Below are positions 34,943-44,511 of a stretch of 64,000 nucleotides of DNA, piece by piece. Numbering within the stretch: the stretch's first letter is position 1; the number at the start of each line of letters is the position of its first letter. Made by a program: the position numbers and the translations under genes. The stretch is from positions 1 through 64,000 of the forward strand of contig CAWEMO010000004.1 of assembly GCA_963810195.1 (NCBI GenBank), given 5' to 3'. Below the pieces are notes generated by a model. The model saw only the letters and a list, made by a program, of their open reading frames with translations, was not told the origin of the DNA and ran no database searches. The stretch is from Chersky-840 sp963810195 (GTDB lineage: Bacteria; Actinomycetota; Acidimicrobiia; Acidimicrobiales; UBA8190).

Positions 34943-37900
34943 TCACAGAAGAGCGTGGAGTGCTGCCGCGGCGCGGCGTTCCACGGTCCCGTACCCATGG
35001 GTCACCGCCGCGCCATGCGCCTTGCCGACAAGGTGGCGCGCCCTGTCGGTGTCGCCCGGAGCACCGCGTTCGGCGAGCGTCGTCCCCCACAGAAGGTCCG
35101 TCCGTGCCGCGAAGAATTTGGCCTGCGCCCGGTCGTTGAACGCGGCGGCTCGAGCGAAATAGGCGTCGGATTCGTCGTAGCGGCCGAGGACGGCGGCGAG
35201 CCCGCCGAGGAAGTGGCTGATCGGACCCTCGGCCGTGTCCCCCGTGCACGACAGTTGGTCAGCCCACGGAGCGAGCAGGTCGAGAATCGGCCCGGCGTAC
35301 TTCGGGTCCCCGCACACGATGGCGGCTTCCGCCCAAGCCGACATTCCCAGGGTCCAGGCCAAGTCCACCTGGAGATCGAATTCGATGGCCGCGAATCCCT
35401 CCAGCAGGAGACGAGCGTCGTCGGTGCGGTCCGTCTCCACGTGAGCGAGCGCGAGGGCCGCGGTCACCGCCCCGGCCACATCGGGGGCATCGGCGATCAG
35501 CCCCTCGATGAGCGGGACCATGTCACCCAGGGTGCCGCGCTGCCAGTTCGCCATGATGAGCTGCCCGCCGAAGTGGACCATCACGTCCGCAACGCCACCG
35601 TCGGTGCCGATCTGAAGTGCCTCCAGAGCCAATCGCTCGGCCTCGTCGGGATCGCCGGCGATCACCGCACGTTGCCCAAGAGTGACCCGGTGCGCCCAGG
35701 TGAAGAACGGCTGACCGAGCTGCTCGGTCAGCACTCCGGCGATCTCGTCGCACCGGGCCATCTCGTCGACGTCCCCGGCGCGTGCCGCCGCGACGGAGCG
35801 CCATCCAGCCGCGGCCGCCAGCAGCGCCGGGTCACCGACCCGCTCGGCTCGAACCAGGGCGTCGGCGGTCCGGGCCAGTGATTGGTCGAGCAGGGAAGGC
35901 ACCATGAGCGGGACGAAGAGCTTGTTCGAGACCAGCACGATGACGGCGTCGTCACGGGACGCCCGGGCGATGGCCATGGCCTCGTCGGCAAGGGCTTGGC
36001 GGCGCTCGAGCGGACCGCCGAGGGCGAACTCCGAGCACAAGGTGGCCAGCACGAGCGCCCGGTCGGGTGCGTCGGCGGGCAACCGGTCCAGGGCCGTCTC
36101 CAGGATCTCGACCCTTTCCACGTCGACGACTCCGGCGTTACTGAACATCCCCCGGTCATTGGCCAGGGCGGCGGCCACGAGACGCTGGGTGTCGCCGAGG
36201 GCCGCCGCCCGGTGCGAGGCACCGAGCAGGGTCTCGCGAAAGGCGGGGTCTCCGGTCTGACGTTGGGCGGTGCCGAGCCCGATCGCCAGGTCGATCCCGA
36301 GGACGGGGTCGGGATCGCTGTCCTGGGCGCAGAGATCGAGAGACTGGGCGTAGTAGCTGAGGGCCTCGGCCGGAGCGAGGGCACCGAGGGCGGCGTCGCC
36401 CGCCTGTCGGGAGTAGGCGATCGCCTTGGCCAGGTCGATGGGTTGGGTGGCGCAGGTCCAATGCCGGGCCAGCTCACCCACCCGCGCTCCGGGACGGTCC
36501 CCGCACACCTCCTCGAGGGCCTGGGCCACCCGGCGGTGCGCCTGCGCCAGGCGATTGGGACCGAGATCTTCGTACAAGGTGTGCTGGACGAGGGCGTGGG
36601 AGAAGTTGTACCGGCCCGAGGCGTCGACCGGTTCGCGCACGAGCGCCACGGCTGATGCCGCTTCGAGAATGTCGAGCAGCTCGTCCTCGGTGGTGTTCGT
36701 GGCCCGGGCCAGAACCTCGAGGTCGAAGTCCCGACCGATCACCGCCGCCATCGACAGCACCCGTTCGGCGTCCGGCCCGAGGCGCCCGACCCTCGCGCCG
36801 ATGACCTCTCGAACGCTGTCGGGCAGGGCCATCTGTTCCAGGGAGTCGTCCGCGGTCCATCGCCCTGTGGCGTCCTGGTAGATGGCCCCGGTGTCGGACA
36901 GGTGGCGCAGCACCTCGCTCACGAAGAAGGGGTTGCCGTCCGTCTCGCGGTAGACCGCATGGGCGAGGCTCACCCCGGCGTCGTCGAGCGTGTAGCCGGC
37001 CGCGGCCTCCATGAGCGACACCACCCCGCTGTCATCGAGCCCGGCGAGCTCGATGCGAGAGATGCCGCTGTGGCGACGCAGTGCGGCCAAGGTGTCGAGC
37101 AACGGGTGCGATCGCGACAATTCGCCGTCGCGATAGGTGCCCAGGATGAGCACCCGCATGGTCTGCTCGGCCGCGGCCAGGTGGCGAAGCAGCAGCAGGC
37201 TCCCTTTGTCGGCCCACTGCAGGTCGTCGAGGACGAGGACCACGGGCTGGTGCTGCGACACCGTGACCAACAGGCCGACGACCGCGGCGAAGAGGAGGAA
37301 CCGCTCGGTGTCGGAGTCGGTGGCCTTCGACGCCGGCAGGTCCGAGATCCTGCTGGCGAGGGCCGGGACCAGACGCGACAACTCGGACCCGTGCGTTTCG
37401 ACGTGGGCGCGGAGCCGGTCCTCTGCGGCGTGGGTGACGTAGTGCCCGAGGGCTTCGGCAAAGAGCTGGTAGGGGGTGGCCAGGTCCTCTTCGCTGTGCC
37501 CCGACAGCACGCACGCTCCGGCGTCGAACGCGGCGCGAGCCGCCTCGGCGACGAGTGTGGTCTTGCCCAGACCGGCCTCGCCCGAGACGAGCAGGACCTC
37601 GCGGCCCTCGCCTTCGGCCACGCGTTTGGCGGCGTCGGCGATCGTCTGCATGTCGGGCTCGCGTCCGACCACACCGACAGCAGGTCGCCTGGCCAGGCGG
37701 CCCGGGAGTGGGATCGAGACGCCGGACTCCGCGCTGCCAAGGGGCTCCCACAGCACCTCGACGGCCTCGATCGGGTCAGCCAACCCCTTGAGAGCCAGCT
37801 CCCCGAGCGACCGGCATGGGTGACGGCTGCGTCGACCGGCCATCATCCGCACGATCTCGGCTGCCAGGACCTGCCCGCTCTCGCACGCGGCGCAGAGCCG

Positions 37901-38251
37901 GGCCGCCTCGACGACCGGGTCACCGAAGTAGTCGTCGTCCTCCCGGGTGACTTCTCCACTGCTGAGGCCGGTCCGCAGGCCTATGGAGTGCTCGCGCTCC
38001 CGGTTGTCCCGTTCCACGCCTTGCTGCATGGCCACGGCGCAGGCCAAGGCGGCCGACGCCGAAGCGAACACCACCATGAGGCCGTCACCCAGGTTCTTCA
38101 CCTCGGTGCCACCGGCCTCGGCCAGGGCCTGACGGAGGATCGAGAAGTGGTTCCTCCGGACTTCTTGAGCGGCGTCGGGCGAGAGGCGCTGCGCCAACTC
38201 CGTCGAGCCCACCACGTCGGTGAACAGGATCGTGCCGCTCTCGATGGTCAA
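34943..38251 (-). CDS. Class III nucleotide cyclase / AAA-ATPase / TPR-like signalling protein
   Basis: A 1102-residue soluble protein in three parts. Residues 1-175 are a class III adenylate/guanylate cyclase domain (SGTILFTDVVGSTELAQRL with the metal Asp, EVKNLGDGLMVVF with the second Asp, YFGDPVVEAARLCAACESGQ). An AAA/STAND ATPase follows with Walker A GEAGLGKTTLVAEAAR and Walker B VVLVLDDLQWADKGS. The rest is a long helical repeat region of the TPR type that often binds partners. Such proteins are typical actinobacterial signal integrators; no LuxR-type DNA-binding domain is present at the end. I take TTG at 38251 as start because GGGAGGG precedes it with about six-base spacing; the reading from GTG 38275 adds eight residues and lacks a site. 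The signal is unknown. Confidence 0.88.
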   Translation of the reverse strand: MTIESGTILFTDVVGSTELAQRLSPDAAQEVRRNHFSILRQALAEAGGTEVKNLGDGLMVVFASASAALACAVAMQQGVERDNREREHSIGLRTGLSSGEVTREDDDYFGDPVVEAARLCAACESGQVLAAEIVRMMAGRRSRHPCRSLGELALKGLADPIEAVEVLWEPLGSAESGVSIPLPGRLARRPAVGVVGREPDMQTIADAAKRVAEGEGREVLLVSGEAGLGKTTLVAEAARAAFDAGACVLSGHSEEDLATPYQLFAEALGHYVTHAAEDRLRAHVETHGSELSRLVPALASRISDLPASKATDSDTERFLLFAAVVGLLVTVSQHQPVVLVLDDLQWADKGSLLLLRHLAAAEQTMRVLILGTYRDGELSRSHPLLDTLAALRRHSGISRIELAGLDDSGVVSLMEAAAGYTLDDAGVSLAHAVYRETDGNPFFVSEVLRHLSDTGAIYQDATGRWTADDSLEQMALPDSVREVIGARVGRLGPDAERVLSMAAVIGRDFDLEVLARATNTTEDELLDILEAASAVALVREPVDASGRYNFSHALVQHTLYEDLGPNRLAQAHRRVAQALEEVCGDRPGARVGELARHWTCATQPIDLAKAIAYSRQAGDAALGALAPAEALSYYAQSLDLCAQDSDPDPVLGIDLAIGLGTAQRQTGDPAFRETLLGASHRAAALGDTQRLVAAALANDRGMFSNAGVVDVERVEILETALDRLPADAPDRALVLATLCSEFALGGPLERRQALADEAMAIARASRDDAVIVLVSNKLFVPLMVPSLLDQSLARTADALVRAERVGDPALLAAAAGWRSVAAARAGDVDEMARCDEIAGVLTEQLGQPFFTWAHRVTLGQRAVIAGDPDEAERLALEALQIGTDGGVADVMVHFGGQLIMANWQRGTLGDMVPLIEGLIADAPDVAGAVTAALALAHVETDRTDDARLLLEGFAAIEFDLQVDLAWTLGMSAWAEAAIVCGDPKYAGPILDLLAPWADQLSCTGDTAEGPISHFLGGLAAVLGRYDESDAYFARAAAFNDRAQAKFFAARTDLLWGTTLAERGAPGDTDRARHLVGKAHGAAVTHGYGTVERRAAAALHALL

Positions 38252-38324
38252 GAAACACCCTCCCGCCAGGCGCACACCAGGGTAAGCCAGGACCGCAACG
38301 GCTTGCCGGACGACCTCGTCGCGG

Positions 38325-40397
38325 TCATGGGCGAGGGACCCGCGTCGGCCACCAGAAGCGTGTCCCCAGGTCGGCGACGAGCATGGGCAGCAGGACCGTT
38401 CTCACCAGGAACGTGTCCGCCAGGACGCCGATGGCGACGACGATGCCGATCTCCCTCGATGCCACGATGGGCAGGATGGCCAACACCGAGAAGGTCCCCG
38501 CCAGGATGACACCGGCCGAAGTCAGAACGCCGCCGGTGCTGGCAACACCGTTGCGCACACCGACCGTGATCCCGTCGCGCTTCACCTCCTCGCGGACCCT
38601 GGTCAGGAGGAAGATGTTGTAGTCGACTCCCAGGGCCACGAGGAAGACGAAGGTGAGAAGCGGAACGGTCGGATCGACCCCCGGAAGCCCGAGGAGCGGG
38701 ACGAAGATCGCCGAAGCCAGGCCGAGCGCGGCCGCGAACGTCACCACGACGGTAGCCACGACCACCAGCGGCCCCAGCACCGCCCTGAGCACGAGCCACA
38801 GCACGATCAGCACCACCGCCAGCGCGGCGGGGACGATGAACAGCGTGTCGTGATGCGAGGCGATGGCGGTGTCGAGATCCTCGGCGGTCTGGCCACCGAT
38901 CACGACGTGGGCCCCGGCGACGGCATCGGCGGCCTGTCGTAGCTGACGTATGGCCGCGAACCCTTCGTTGCCCGTCGGCTTCACCGACAGGACCAGATCG
39001 AAGCGCGCCATCCCGGCGGCACGTTCGGCGGGGCCCACCGCCGCGGTGACGGGGAGGCGGGACAACGCAGCGCGAACGCCGGAGAGATAGGCCGAATCGG
39101 TCACCACCACATCCACCGGGGACACCTCGCCGGCGGGGAAGTGCCCCTCGAGAAGGCCATAGCCCTGCACCGACGCGGCCGACGTCGAGAGTTCGCTCAG
39201 AGACGAAACGTTGGTGTCGACCGTGATGAGCGCGATGGCAGCGCCCCCCAGGAGCACGAAGCCGGCCACCCACACGGGCCGACGCCCCCGGCTCACCAGT
39301 CGTCCGAGCCTCACCCACGGGCCTCGCTGGACGAAATCCGGGGCGTGGCGGGGAACGGCGGGCCAGAAGATCCCTCGTCCCATGACGAGCAGAAGGGCCG
39401 GGTAGGCACCGAGCACCGCGACGGCGGCGCACAGCACCCCCACGATGCCCACGACGCCGAAGTCCGCGGTGAGGCTCAGGTTGGCCGGCAACAGGCACGC
39501 CAGGGTGGCGGCCACGGTGAGCGACGAGGCCACGATGGCCCCTGCGGCGCGTCTCCAGGCCACCATCATCGCCACGCGGTGCTCGCTGTGGCGCCGCAGC
39601 TCTTCCCGGTAGCGGGCCGTGAGCAACAGGGCGTAATCGGTCCCGGCACCGAAGACGATCACGGTGACCAGTGCCGTGCTCTGCCCGTTGACGGTGACGC
39701 CCGCCCGGCCCAGGGCGTAGATGATGGCTTCGGCCAGGGCCTCGGCGATACCCACACAGGCGATCGGCACGACCCACAGCACGGGGCTGCGGTAGGTGGC
39801 GGCCAAGAGGACGATGACGAGCCCGGCCGTGGCCACAAGCAGGAGCGTGCTCGCCCCCGAGAAGGCACCGAGCAGGTCCGCCTGGATGGCCGCTTCTCCG
39901 GTGACCCGGATCTCGAGGCCACCGGTGCCCTCTCCCAGGGTGGACCGTATCTGGGTGAGGGTGTGCTCGATGGCAAGCTCCCCTCCGGGCACCGGCACGG
40001 TGATCACCGCCACTTTGCCGTCCGGCGCCAGGACCGCAGCAGAAGGATGCCCGACGCCGGCCGAGAGTCGGGTCACGAGGTCCGCCGTATCGGCATGGGC
40101 TTTCGCCAGGTCGGAGGCCGTGAGCCCGGAGGTCCGGTAGAAGACGACCTCCGCGTCGAGGGCACGGCCGGAGGGGAAGTGCTGGTCCAGCTCCAAGGCT
40201 CTGGTGGAGTCCGCGCCGGAGGGGAGGAACTCGGTCAGCCGGCTGGTCTCGACCGAGCCCAACTTGGCGGCGAACGGGATGGCCACCGCCACCACCACCA
40301 ACCAGAAGGCGACTCCCACCCAGCTGGCCAACCGTCCCGTGACGAACGTCGCCAGACGGACCGTGCGGCTGGCGGCAGGCTCGACGTCCGGGGCCAT
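38325..40397 (-). CDS. MMPL/RND-family transporter
   Basis: A 690-residue membrane protein of the MMPL branch of the RND superfamily, likely proton-driven export of lipids or hydrophobic compounds. It has the duplicated layout: a helix, a large extracytoplasmic domain, five helices, and a repeat of the same. Conserved spots are FGAGTDYALLLTARYREELRRH in the first half and FLVALGVDYNIFLLTRVREE in the second, with the proton-relay Asp in each. The loop after the first contains the R-rich HRVAMMVAWRRAAGAIV. The ATG at 40397 lacks a clear Shine-Dalgarno. It lies upstream of the cyclase/AAA gene on the same strand (about 75 bp), so co-transcription is possible. MMPL proteins often sit near lipid genes in actinobacteria. 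Confidence 0.92.
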   Translation of the reverse strand: MAPDVEPAASRTVRLATFVTGRLASWVGVAFWLVVVAVAIPFAAKLGSVETSRLTEFLPSGADSTRALELDQHFPSGRALDAEVVFYRTSGLTASDLAKAHADTADLVTRLSAGVGHPSAAVLAPDGKVAVITVPVPGGELAIEHTLTQIRSTLGEGTGGLEIRVTGEAAIQADLLGAFSGASTLLLVATAGLVIVLLAATYRSPVLWVVPIACVGIAEALAEAIIYALGRAGVTVNGQSTALVTVIVFGAGTDYALLLTARYREELRRHSEHRVAMMVAWRRAAGAIVASSLTVAATLACLLPANLSLTADFGVVGIVGVLCAAVAVLGAYPALLLVMGRGIFWPAVPRHAPDFVQRGPWVRLGRLVSRGRRPVWVAGFVLLGGAAIALITVDTNVSSLSELSTSAASVQGYGLLEGHFPAGEVSPVDVVVTDSAYLSGVRAALSRLPVTAAVGPAERAAGMARFDLVLSVKPTGNEGFAAIRQLRQAADAVAGAHVVIGGQTAEDLDTAIASHHDTLFIVPAALAVVLIVLWLVLRAVLGPLVVVATVVVTFAAALGLASAIFVPLLGLPGVDPTVPLLTFVFLVALGVDYNIFLLTRVREEVKRDGITVGVRNGVASTGGVLTSAGVILAGTFSVLAILPIVASREIGIVVAIGVLADTFLVRTVLLPMLVADLGTRFWWPTRVPRP

Positions 40398-40576
40398 CGG
40401 TCGAGCATTGCACGGCCGTCGCGAACCCCTCGATCGGGCCGGCGCATCGTGACCGCCCGCAGTCCGGTTGTGTTCCTGGTCGAGTCCGGAACAGACGGCT
40501 GGGGGGATCCCGTGACCATCGGCCTGGCTCGGGGTCGACGTGTCGCTCCCACGGACGGCCGTCGATCACGAGCTGT

Positions 40577-41551
40577 CTACCGTCGAGCGGCACCCGGACC
40601 GAGCCGCGTGCGCAATTCGGCCTCGTACTCGCGCACCGCAGGCCCGGCGTACTGCTCCTTGAGCGCGGTGAGGCTCGGGTAGCCGGCGTCGCGCTCCGCG
40701 TCCCACTCGTCGGCGAAGCGCCCGCTCTCGATATCGTCGGCGAGGGCCCGCATGGTCGGCAGCAGGTCCAGGTGGTCGTAGCGTCCCCGTCGGGTCAGCT
40801 GGCCGTACTGACTGGTCGGCGAGTGGTACTCCGACTGAACGGCGTAGCCGACCTCGCGTAGCAGTCGGTACGTCCGCTCCACCTCACCCGACAGCACCAG
40901 TTCGGTGATGACGGCCTCGATGGGTATCCCCCGTTCGACCATCGTCTGGACGAAGGCGCCGCTCACCGCGGAGAGCGCCGGGGACAGCACCTGCTCCACG
41001 CCGAGATCCAGCACCGCCTCCTGCATCGGAGTGAGCTCGATGCCGCCCTGACGCAGGCCGCCGATCGCGCCGGCCACCGCGAGCACACAACCGAGGGCGC
41101 CGCCGGTCACGTCTCGGTGCACGCCCAGGGCGGTGATGAACCCCACGCCTTCTTCGTAACAGCGTCGTACCTCGGGCCCGAGCATGCGGGGAGCGACCAT
41201 GCCAGCATCTCCCTCAGGTGCGAGACGGCCGAACGCGAGGGTGTAGCCCGACGCCACGATCACACACGACCGTGGTCCGGGCACGAGCCCGAGCAACGGG
41301 ATGACGTCGTCGGGGACGAGGATGCACACGACATCGGCATCGTTCGCGCTCAGGACGTCGTGTGTCTCGAAACCGTCCGACCCGGCGTGTTCGCGAGTGG
41401 CATCGCGTCGGACACAGACGACCGGGTCGCACCCGCTGTCCCTGAGGTTGAGGGCCCAGGAGCGCCCCTGGTTGCCGTACCCCACCACCGCGACCGTCTT
41501 CCCGGCCAGGGCCCGGGGATCGGCATCGGCCTCGTAGTAGATCTTCGTCAT
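40577..41551 (-). CDS. Ketol-acid-reductoisomerase-like enzyme (IlvC paralogue)
   Basis: A 324-residue protein with both IlvC domains. The N-terminal Rossmann domain has VAVVGYGNQGRSWALNLRDSG and LVPDDVIPLLGLVPGPRSC, and the C-terminal knotted domain contains GGIELTPMQEAVLDLGVEQV. Canonical KARI enzymes have ETDLFGEQ here, supplying Asp and Glu for the two magnesium ions. Here the Asp and Glu are in VLDLGVEQV, but the context is otherwise altered and the second acidic pair (E.aYFE..HE) reads TELVLSGEVERTYRLLREVG. The Ser of the last motif is retained (YHSPTSQYGQLTRRGR). It is shorter than typical class I KARI (about 335). It is not next to other ilv genes, so it may act on a different substrate. 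Start ATG at 41551. Confidence 0.75.
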   Translation of the reverse strand: MTKIYYEADADPRALAGKTVAVVGYGNQGRSWALNLRDSGCDPVVCVRRDATREHAGSDGFETHDVLSANDADVVCILVPDDVIPLLGLVPGPRSCVIVASGYTLAFGRLAPEGDAGMVAPRMLGPEVRRCYEEGVGFITALGVHRDVTGGALGCVLAVAGAIGGLRQGGIELTPMQEAVLDLGVEQVLSPALSAVSGAFVQTMVERGIPIEAVITELVLSGEVERTYRLLREVGYAVQSEYHSPTSQYGQLTRRGRYDHLDLLPTMRALADDIESGRFADEWDAERDAGYPSLTALKEQYAGPAVREYEAELRTRLGPGAARR

Positions 41552-41761
41552 GGCGCGAGTATGGCGCGGGGTTCGTGGCGCTCCCAGCGATGGCGGCGAT
41601 CCCGTTGCCCTCCCGTATCTCACCAGGACGGCGTGTCCCGCCCCACGTGGCCGGGAGCTCTGTGGCTAGTCAATGTTAACGATGGACCAAATCCGGTCGA
41701 CTCCGGTAAGAAGGATTGCCGTTCGTGTCGGAGCAGCCACGGGCCACTCCGCGGGGGGGAA

Positions 41762-43273
41762 ATGACACGGCGCTCTGTGGGGGTACTGGCAGCCGCGTTG
41801 ATCGCCGTGCTGTCGGGTGCCGTCGGCTACTCGACCACGTCGGGGACGCCTGCCGCCGCGGCACAGACCGATCCCGGCGCCAACGTCACCCTGTCCCAGT
41901 CGCTGCTCAACACCCAGTACACCGACTGCCGGGCCGTGCCCATCGACAACTCGGCCCCCTGCACCCAGGCGCTCCTCGCCGAGATCGACTACGGCCGGGC
42001 CACCGAGGGCCTCGGGCCCATGACCCTCCCGAGCAACTGGTACACCCTCAGCGTGCCCGAGCAGACCTTCGTGATCGTCGACCTCGAACGCGTCGCCCGG
42101 GGGTTGCAACCCTTTGCGGGCCTGAGCTTCATCTGGACGGCCGACGCCCAAATCGGCGCCGCCGACTACGAGGACCCGCCCGCCCCCCAGGGCTCCGCAT
42201 GGGAGGGGACCGAATGGGCCGGCGACGTCGCCAATCCCCTGCAGGCCGACTTCGTCTGGATGTACGACGACGGCTTCGGGAGCCCCAACATCGACTGCGG
42301 GTCGGCCGGGGCACCGGGCTGCTGGATCCACCGCAACAACATCTTGGCCGTGGGTTCGTGCACCACCTGTCTCGTGGGCGCGGGGTACGCCACGGTCGAC
42401 GGGGTCTCGTCGGTGACGGCAGTGTTCGTGGAACCGAACGGCCCGACACCGCCGTTGGCCTTCACCTGGGCCAACAACGTGGCGCCTTTCCTCAGCAGGC
42501 CCCAACCCTCCGAGCCCCCGGTCAGCGGCAGCTCCCGGGCCACCACCGGGGGATACCGGGAAGTGGCCGCCGACGGCGGCATCTTCGCCCTGGGCGCCCC
42601 CTACGACGGGTCCATGGGGGGCACGCAACTGCACGCGCCGGTGGTGGGCATGGCCGTCGACGTCTGGACCGGCGGGTACTGGGAGGTGGCCAGCGACGGC
42701 GGGGTGTTCGCCTTCAACGCCCCCTTCTTCGGATCGATGGGCGGCCAGCGGCTCGACGCCCCCATCGTGGGCATCGTCGCCGATCCCGCCACCGGCGGCT
42801 ATTGGGAAGTGGCCTCCGACGGCGGGGTGTTCGCCTTCCACGCCCCCTACTACGGATCGATGGGCGGCCAGCGGCTCGACGCGCGTGTGGTGGGCATGGC
42901 GCTCGACCCGTGGACCGGGGGGTACTGGGAGGTCGCCTCCGACGGCGGGGTGTTCGCCTTCAACGCCCCCTTCTTCGGCTCCATGGGAGGGCAACGGCTC
43001 GACGCGCGTGTGGTGGGCCTCGCCGCCGGTCCCGCCGGGGGGTACTGGGAAGTGGCTTCTGACGGCGGGGTGTTCGCCTTCCGCGCCCCATACTACGGAT
43101 CGATGGGCGGCCAACCCCTGGGCGCTCCCGTGGTGGGCATGGCCGTGGATCCTCTGACGGGGGGCTACTGGGAGGTCGCCAGTGACGGTGGCGTGTTCAC
43201 CTTCCACGCCCCGTTCTTCGGGTCCGAGGGCGGGGTTCCGTTGCAGGCCCCGGTGGTGGGGATCGCGCCCTGA
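41762..43273 (+). CDS. Secreted CAP-like protein with six GGYWEVASDGGVFAF repeats
   Basis: A 503-residue exported protein. It has a signal peptide (residues 1-35 or so), an N-terminal domain of about 200 residues resembling bacterial CAP/SCP proteins (AEIDYGRATEGLGPMTLPSN, ERVARGLQPFAGL, GCWIHRNNIL with the His), and a C-terminal array of six tandem repeats of about 41 residues from about residue 260. Each repeat begins GGYWEVASDGGVFAF and ends in xGGxxLxAPVVG, suggesting a beta-propeller or beta-solenoid. The array is characteristic of secreted Acidimicrobiia proteins. The ATG at 41762 follows a GGGGGGGA tract. It stands alone, with the F420-type oxidoreductase convergent downstream. Role: probably cell-surface binding or hydrolysis in the wall or outside. 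Confidence 0.82.
   Translation: MTRRSVGVLAAALIAVLSGAVGYSTTSGTPAAAAQTDPGANVTLSQSLLNTQYTDCRAVPIDNSAPCTQALLAEIDYGRATEGLGPMTLPSNWYTLSVPEQTFVIVDLERVARGLQPFAGLSFIWTADAQIGAADYEDPPAPQGSAWEGTEWAGDVANPLQADFVWMYDDGFGSPNIDCGSAGAPGCWIHRNNILAVGSCTTCLVGAGYATVDGVSSVTAVFVEPNGPTPPLAFTWANNVAPFLSRPQPSEPPVSGSSRATTGGYREVAADGGIFALGAPYDGSMGGTQLHAPVVGMAVDVWTGGYWEVASDGGVFAFNAPFFGSMGGQRLDAPIVGIVADPATGGYWEVASDGGVFAFHAPYYGSMGGQRLDARVVGMALDPWTGGYWEVASDGGVFAFNAPFFGSMGGQRLDARVVGLAAGPAGGYWEVASDGGVFAFRAPYYGSMGGQPLGAPVVGMAVDPLTGGYWEVASDGGVFTFHAPFFGSEGGVPLQAPVVGIAP
42540..43261 (+). repeat. Six tandem repeats of about 123 bp
   Basis: The C-terminal part of the secreted CAP-like gene consists of six in-frame copies of a unit of roughly 123 bp. 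The central four are highly similar at DNA level (for example GGCGGGGTGTTCGCCTTC recurs). The first and last copies are more diverged, and the fifth unit is a codon or two shorter. Confidence 0.85.
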
Positions 43274-43328
43274 CCCGACACGCCTGAGCTTCCGCGCTTG
43301 AGCTCCGTTCGGCGCGCCGAGCCGGTCG

Positions 43329-44213
43329 TCACAGGGTGGCGACGAGCTCCTGCATGGCCTGGAGCTGCTCGATGTAGTGGGTCCGGGAGTGGTGGCGGAA
43401 GCGCAAGCTCAGGCCCGTGGCGCCCAGCTCGGCGAAGTCCCCGACGACCTCCGCCGTCCGATCGGGAGCGCCGGCCGGGTCCAGCGGAGGGTCGGGCGGG
43501 AAGATCAGGGACAGGGGACGCTCCCGCGCCGCCATGGCCTCTCGGACCCGGGGGTCCTCCAGGATGGGACGCAGGTCGTCGGGCTTGAGGCGGAAGGGGA
43601 TCCAGGCGTCGCCGAGCTCGATGGCCCGGCGCAGCGAGCGCCGGGTGCGCCCCCCCACCCAGATCTGCAGGGGCCGGGGCAGCCCGGAGGGCTCCACCAC
43701 GAAGCCCGAGAACTCGAAGTGCGAGCCGTGGTACTCGGGCTCGCGCACCCCCCAGCTGGCCCGGATGGCCCGCAGCGCGTCGTCGGAGCGCTCGCCCCGG
43801 CCGGCGAAGGGGTGCCCGAGCAGCTCGAACTCGGGCTGGAGTGACCCCACCCCCACCCCCAGGATCACCCGGCCGTGGCTGGCCACGTCGAGCGTGCCCC
43901 ACCGCTTCACCAGCTCGAGAGGGTGGTGGTAGGCGAGGACGACGACGTGGCTGAGCAGCGCGATCCGCTCGGTCGACGCCGCCACGAAGCTGAGGGTGGT
44001 GATGGGGTCCCAGTACCTCGGCCCCCGCACCTCGGTGGCCGACAGCGGGATGGCGATGTGCTCCGAGCACGCCACCCAGTCGTACCCGAGGCGCTCGGCG
44101 GCGCGGGCCACGGCCAGGACGTCGTCGATGGTGCCGGTGTGCTCCCAGCTCGGTGGGTCGAAACGCGGGTTGATGTGGACGACGGGCGTCACGATTCCCA
44201 GACGGAGCTTCAC
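43329..44213 (-). CDS. LLM-class F420-dependent oxidoreductase
   Basis: A 294-residue TIM-barrel protein of the luciferase-like monooxygenase superfamily; members in actinobacteria use coenzyme F420 or FMN. Motifs seen are LRLGIVTPVVHINPRF at the start, AERLGYDWVACSEHIAIP, HHPLELVKRWGTLDVASHGR, ILGVGVGSLQPEFELLG, and LQIWVGGRTRRSLRRA, the family's GG-Rs loop. I choose the GTG at 44213 because GGAGG lies six bases upstream. The upstream reading to 44255 is not conserved. It is convergent with the CAP-like gene and divergent from a P450. Substrate unknown; the context suggests a lipid or xenobiotic oxidation. Confidence 0.88.
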   Translation of the reverse strand: MKLRLGIVTPVVHINPRFDPPSWEHTGTIDDVLAVARAAERLGYDWVACSEHIAIPLSATEVRGPRYWDPITTLSFVAASTERIALLSHVVVLAYHHPLELVKRWGTLDVASHGRVILGVGVGSLQPEFELLGHPFAGRGERSDDALRAIRASWGVREPEYHGSHFEFSGFVVEPSGLPRPLQIWVGGRTRRSLRRAIELGDAWIPFRLKPDDLRPILEDPRVREAMAARERPLSLIFPPDPPLDPAGAPDRTAEVVGDFAELGATGLSLRFRHHSRTHYIEQLQAMQELVATL

Positions 44214-44511
44214 TGGACTCCTCCTCCCGGCCGGCTCGAGGCTGTAGTCGAGCACAGCACCCCGGGCCTGCGGTAAGTGGCCGGCGGGCGCGACGGACCG
44301 GGGGCAGGGTGGGGAGGGGTCAGGGCCTGGGAAGGGCGGGACGGGTCCCCCCAGGAACCGCTCAGTACCGAGACGGCCCCGTCCCGCGCATCCCCCATAT
44401 CGCCTACGGTGGACAAGCCGCCGACGACGGTACGAACGATACGCCTGACCACTGGCCGTGTCCAGAGGTCACTGGCTGTGGTGAGGAAGAAACCAGGGAG
44501 GCAGGGTTCCC

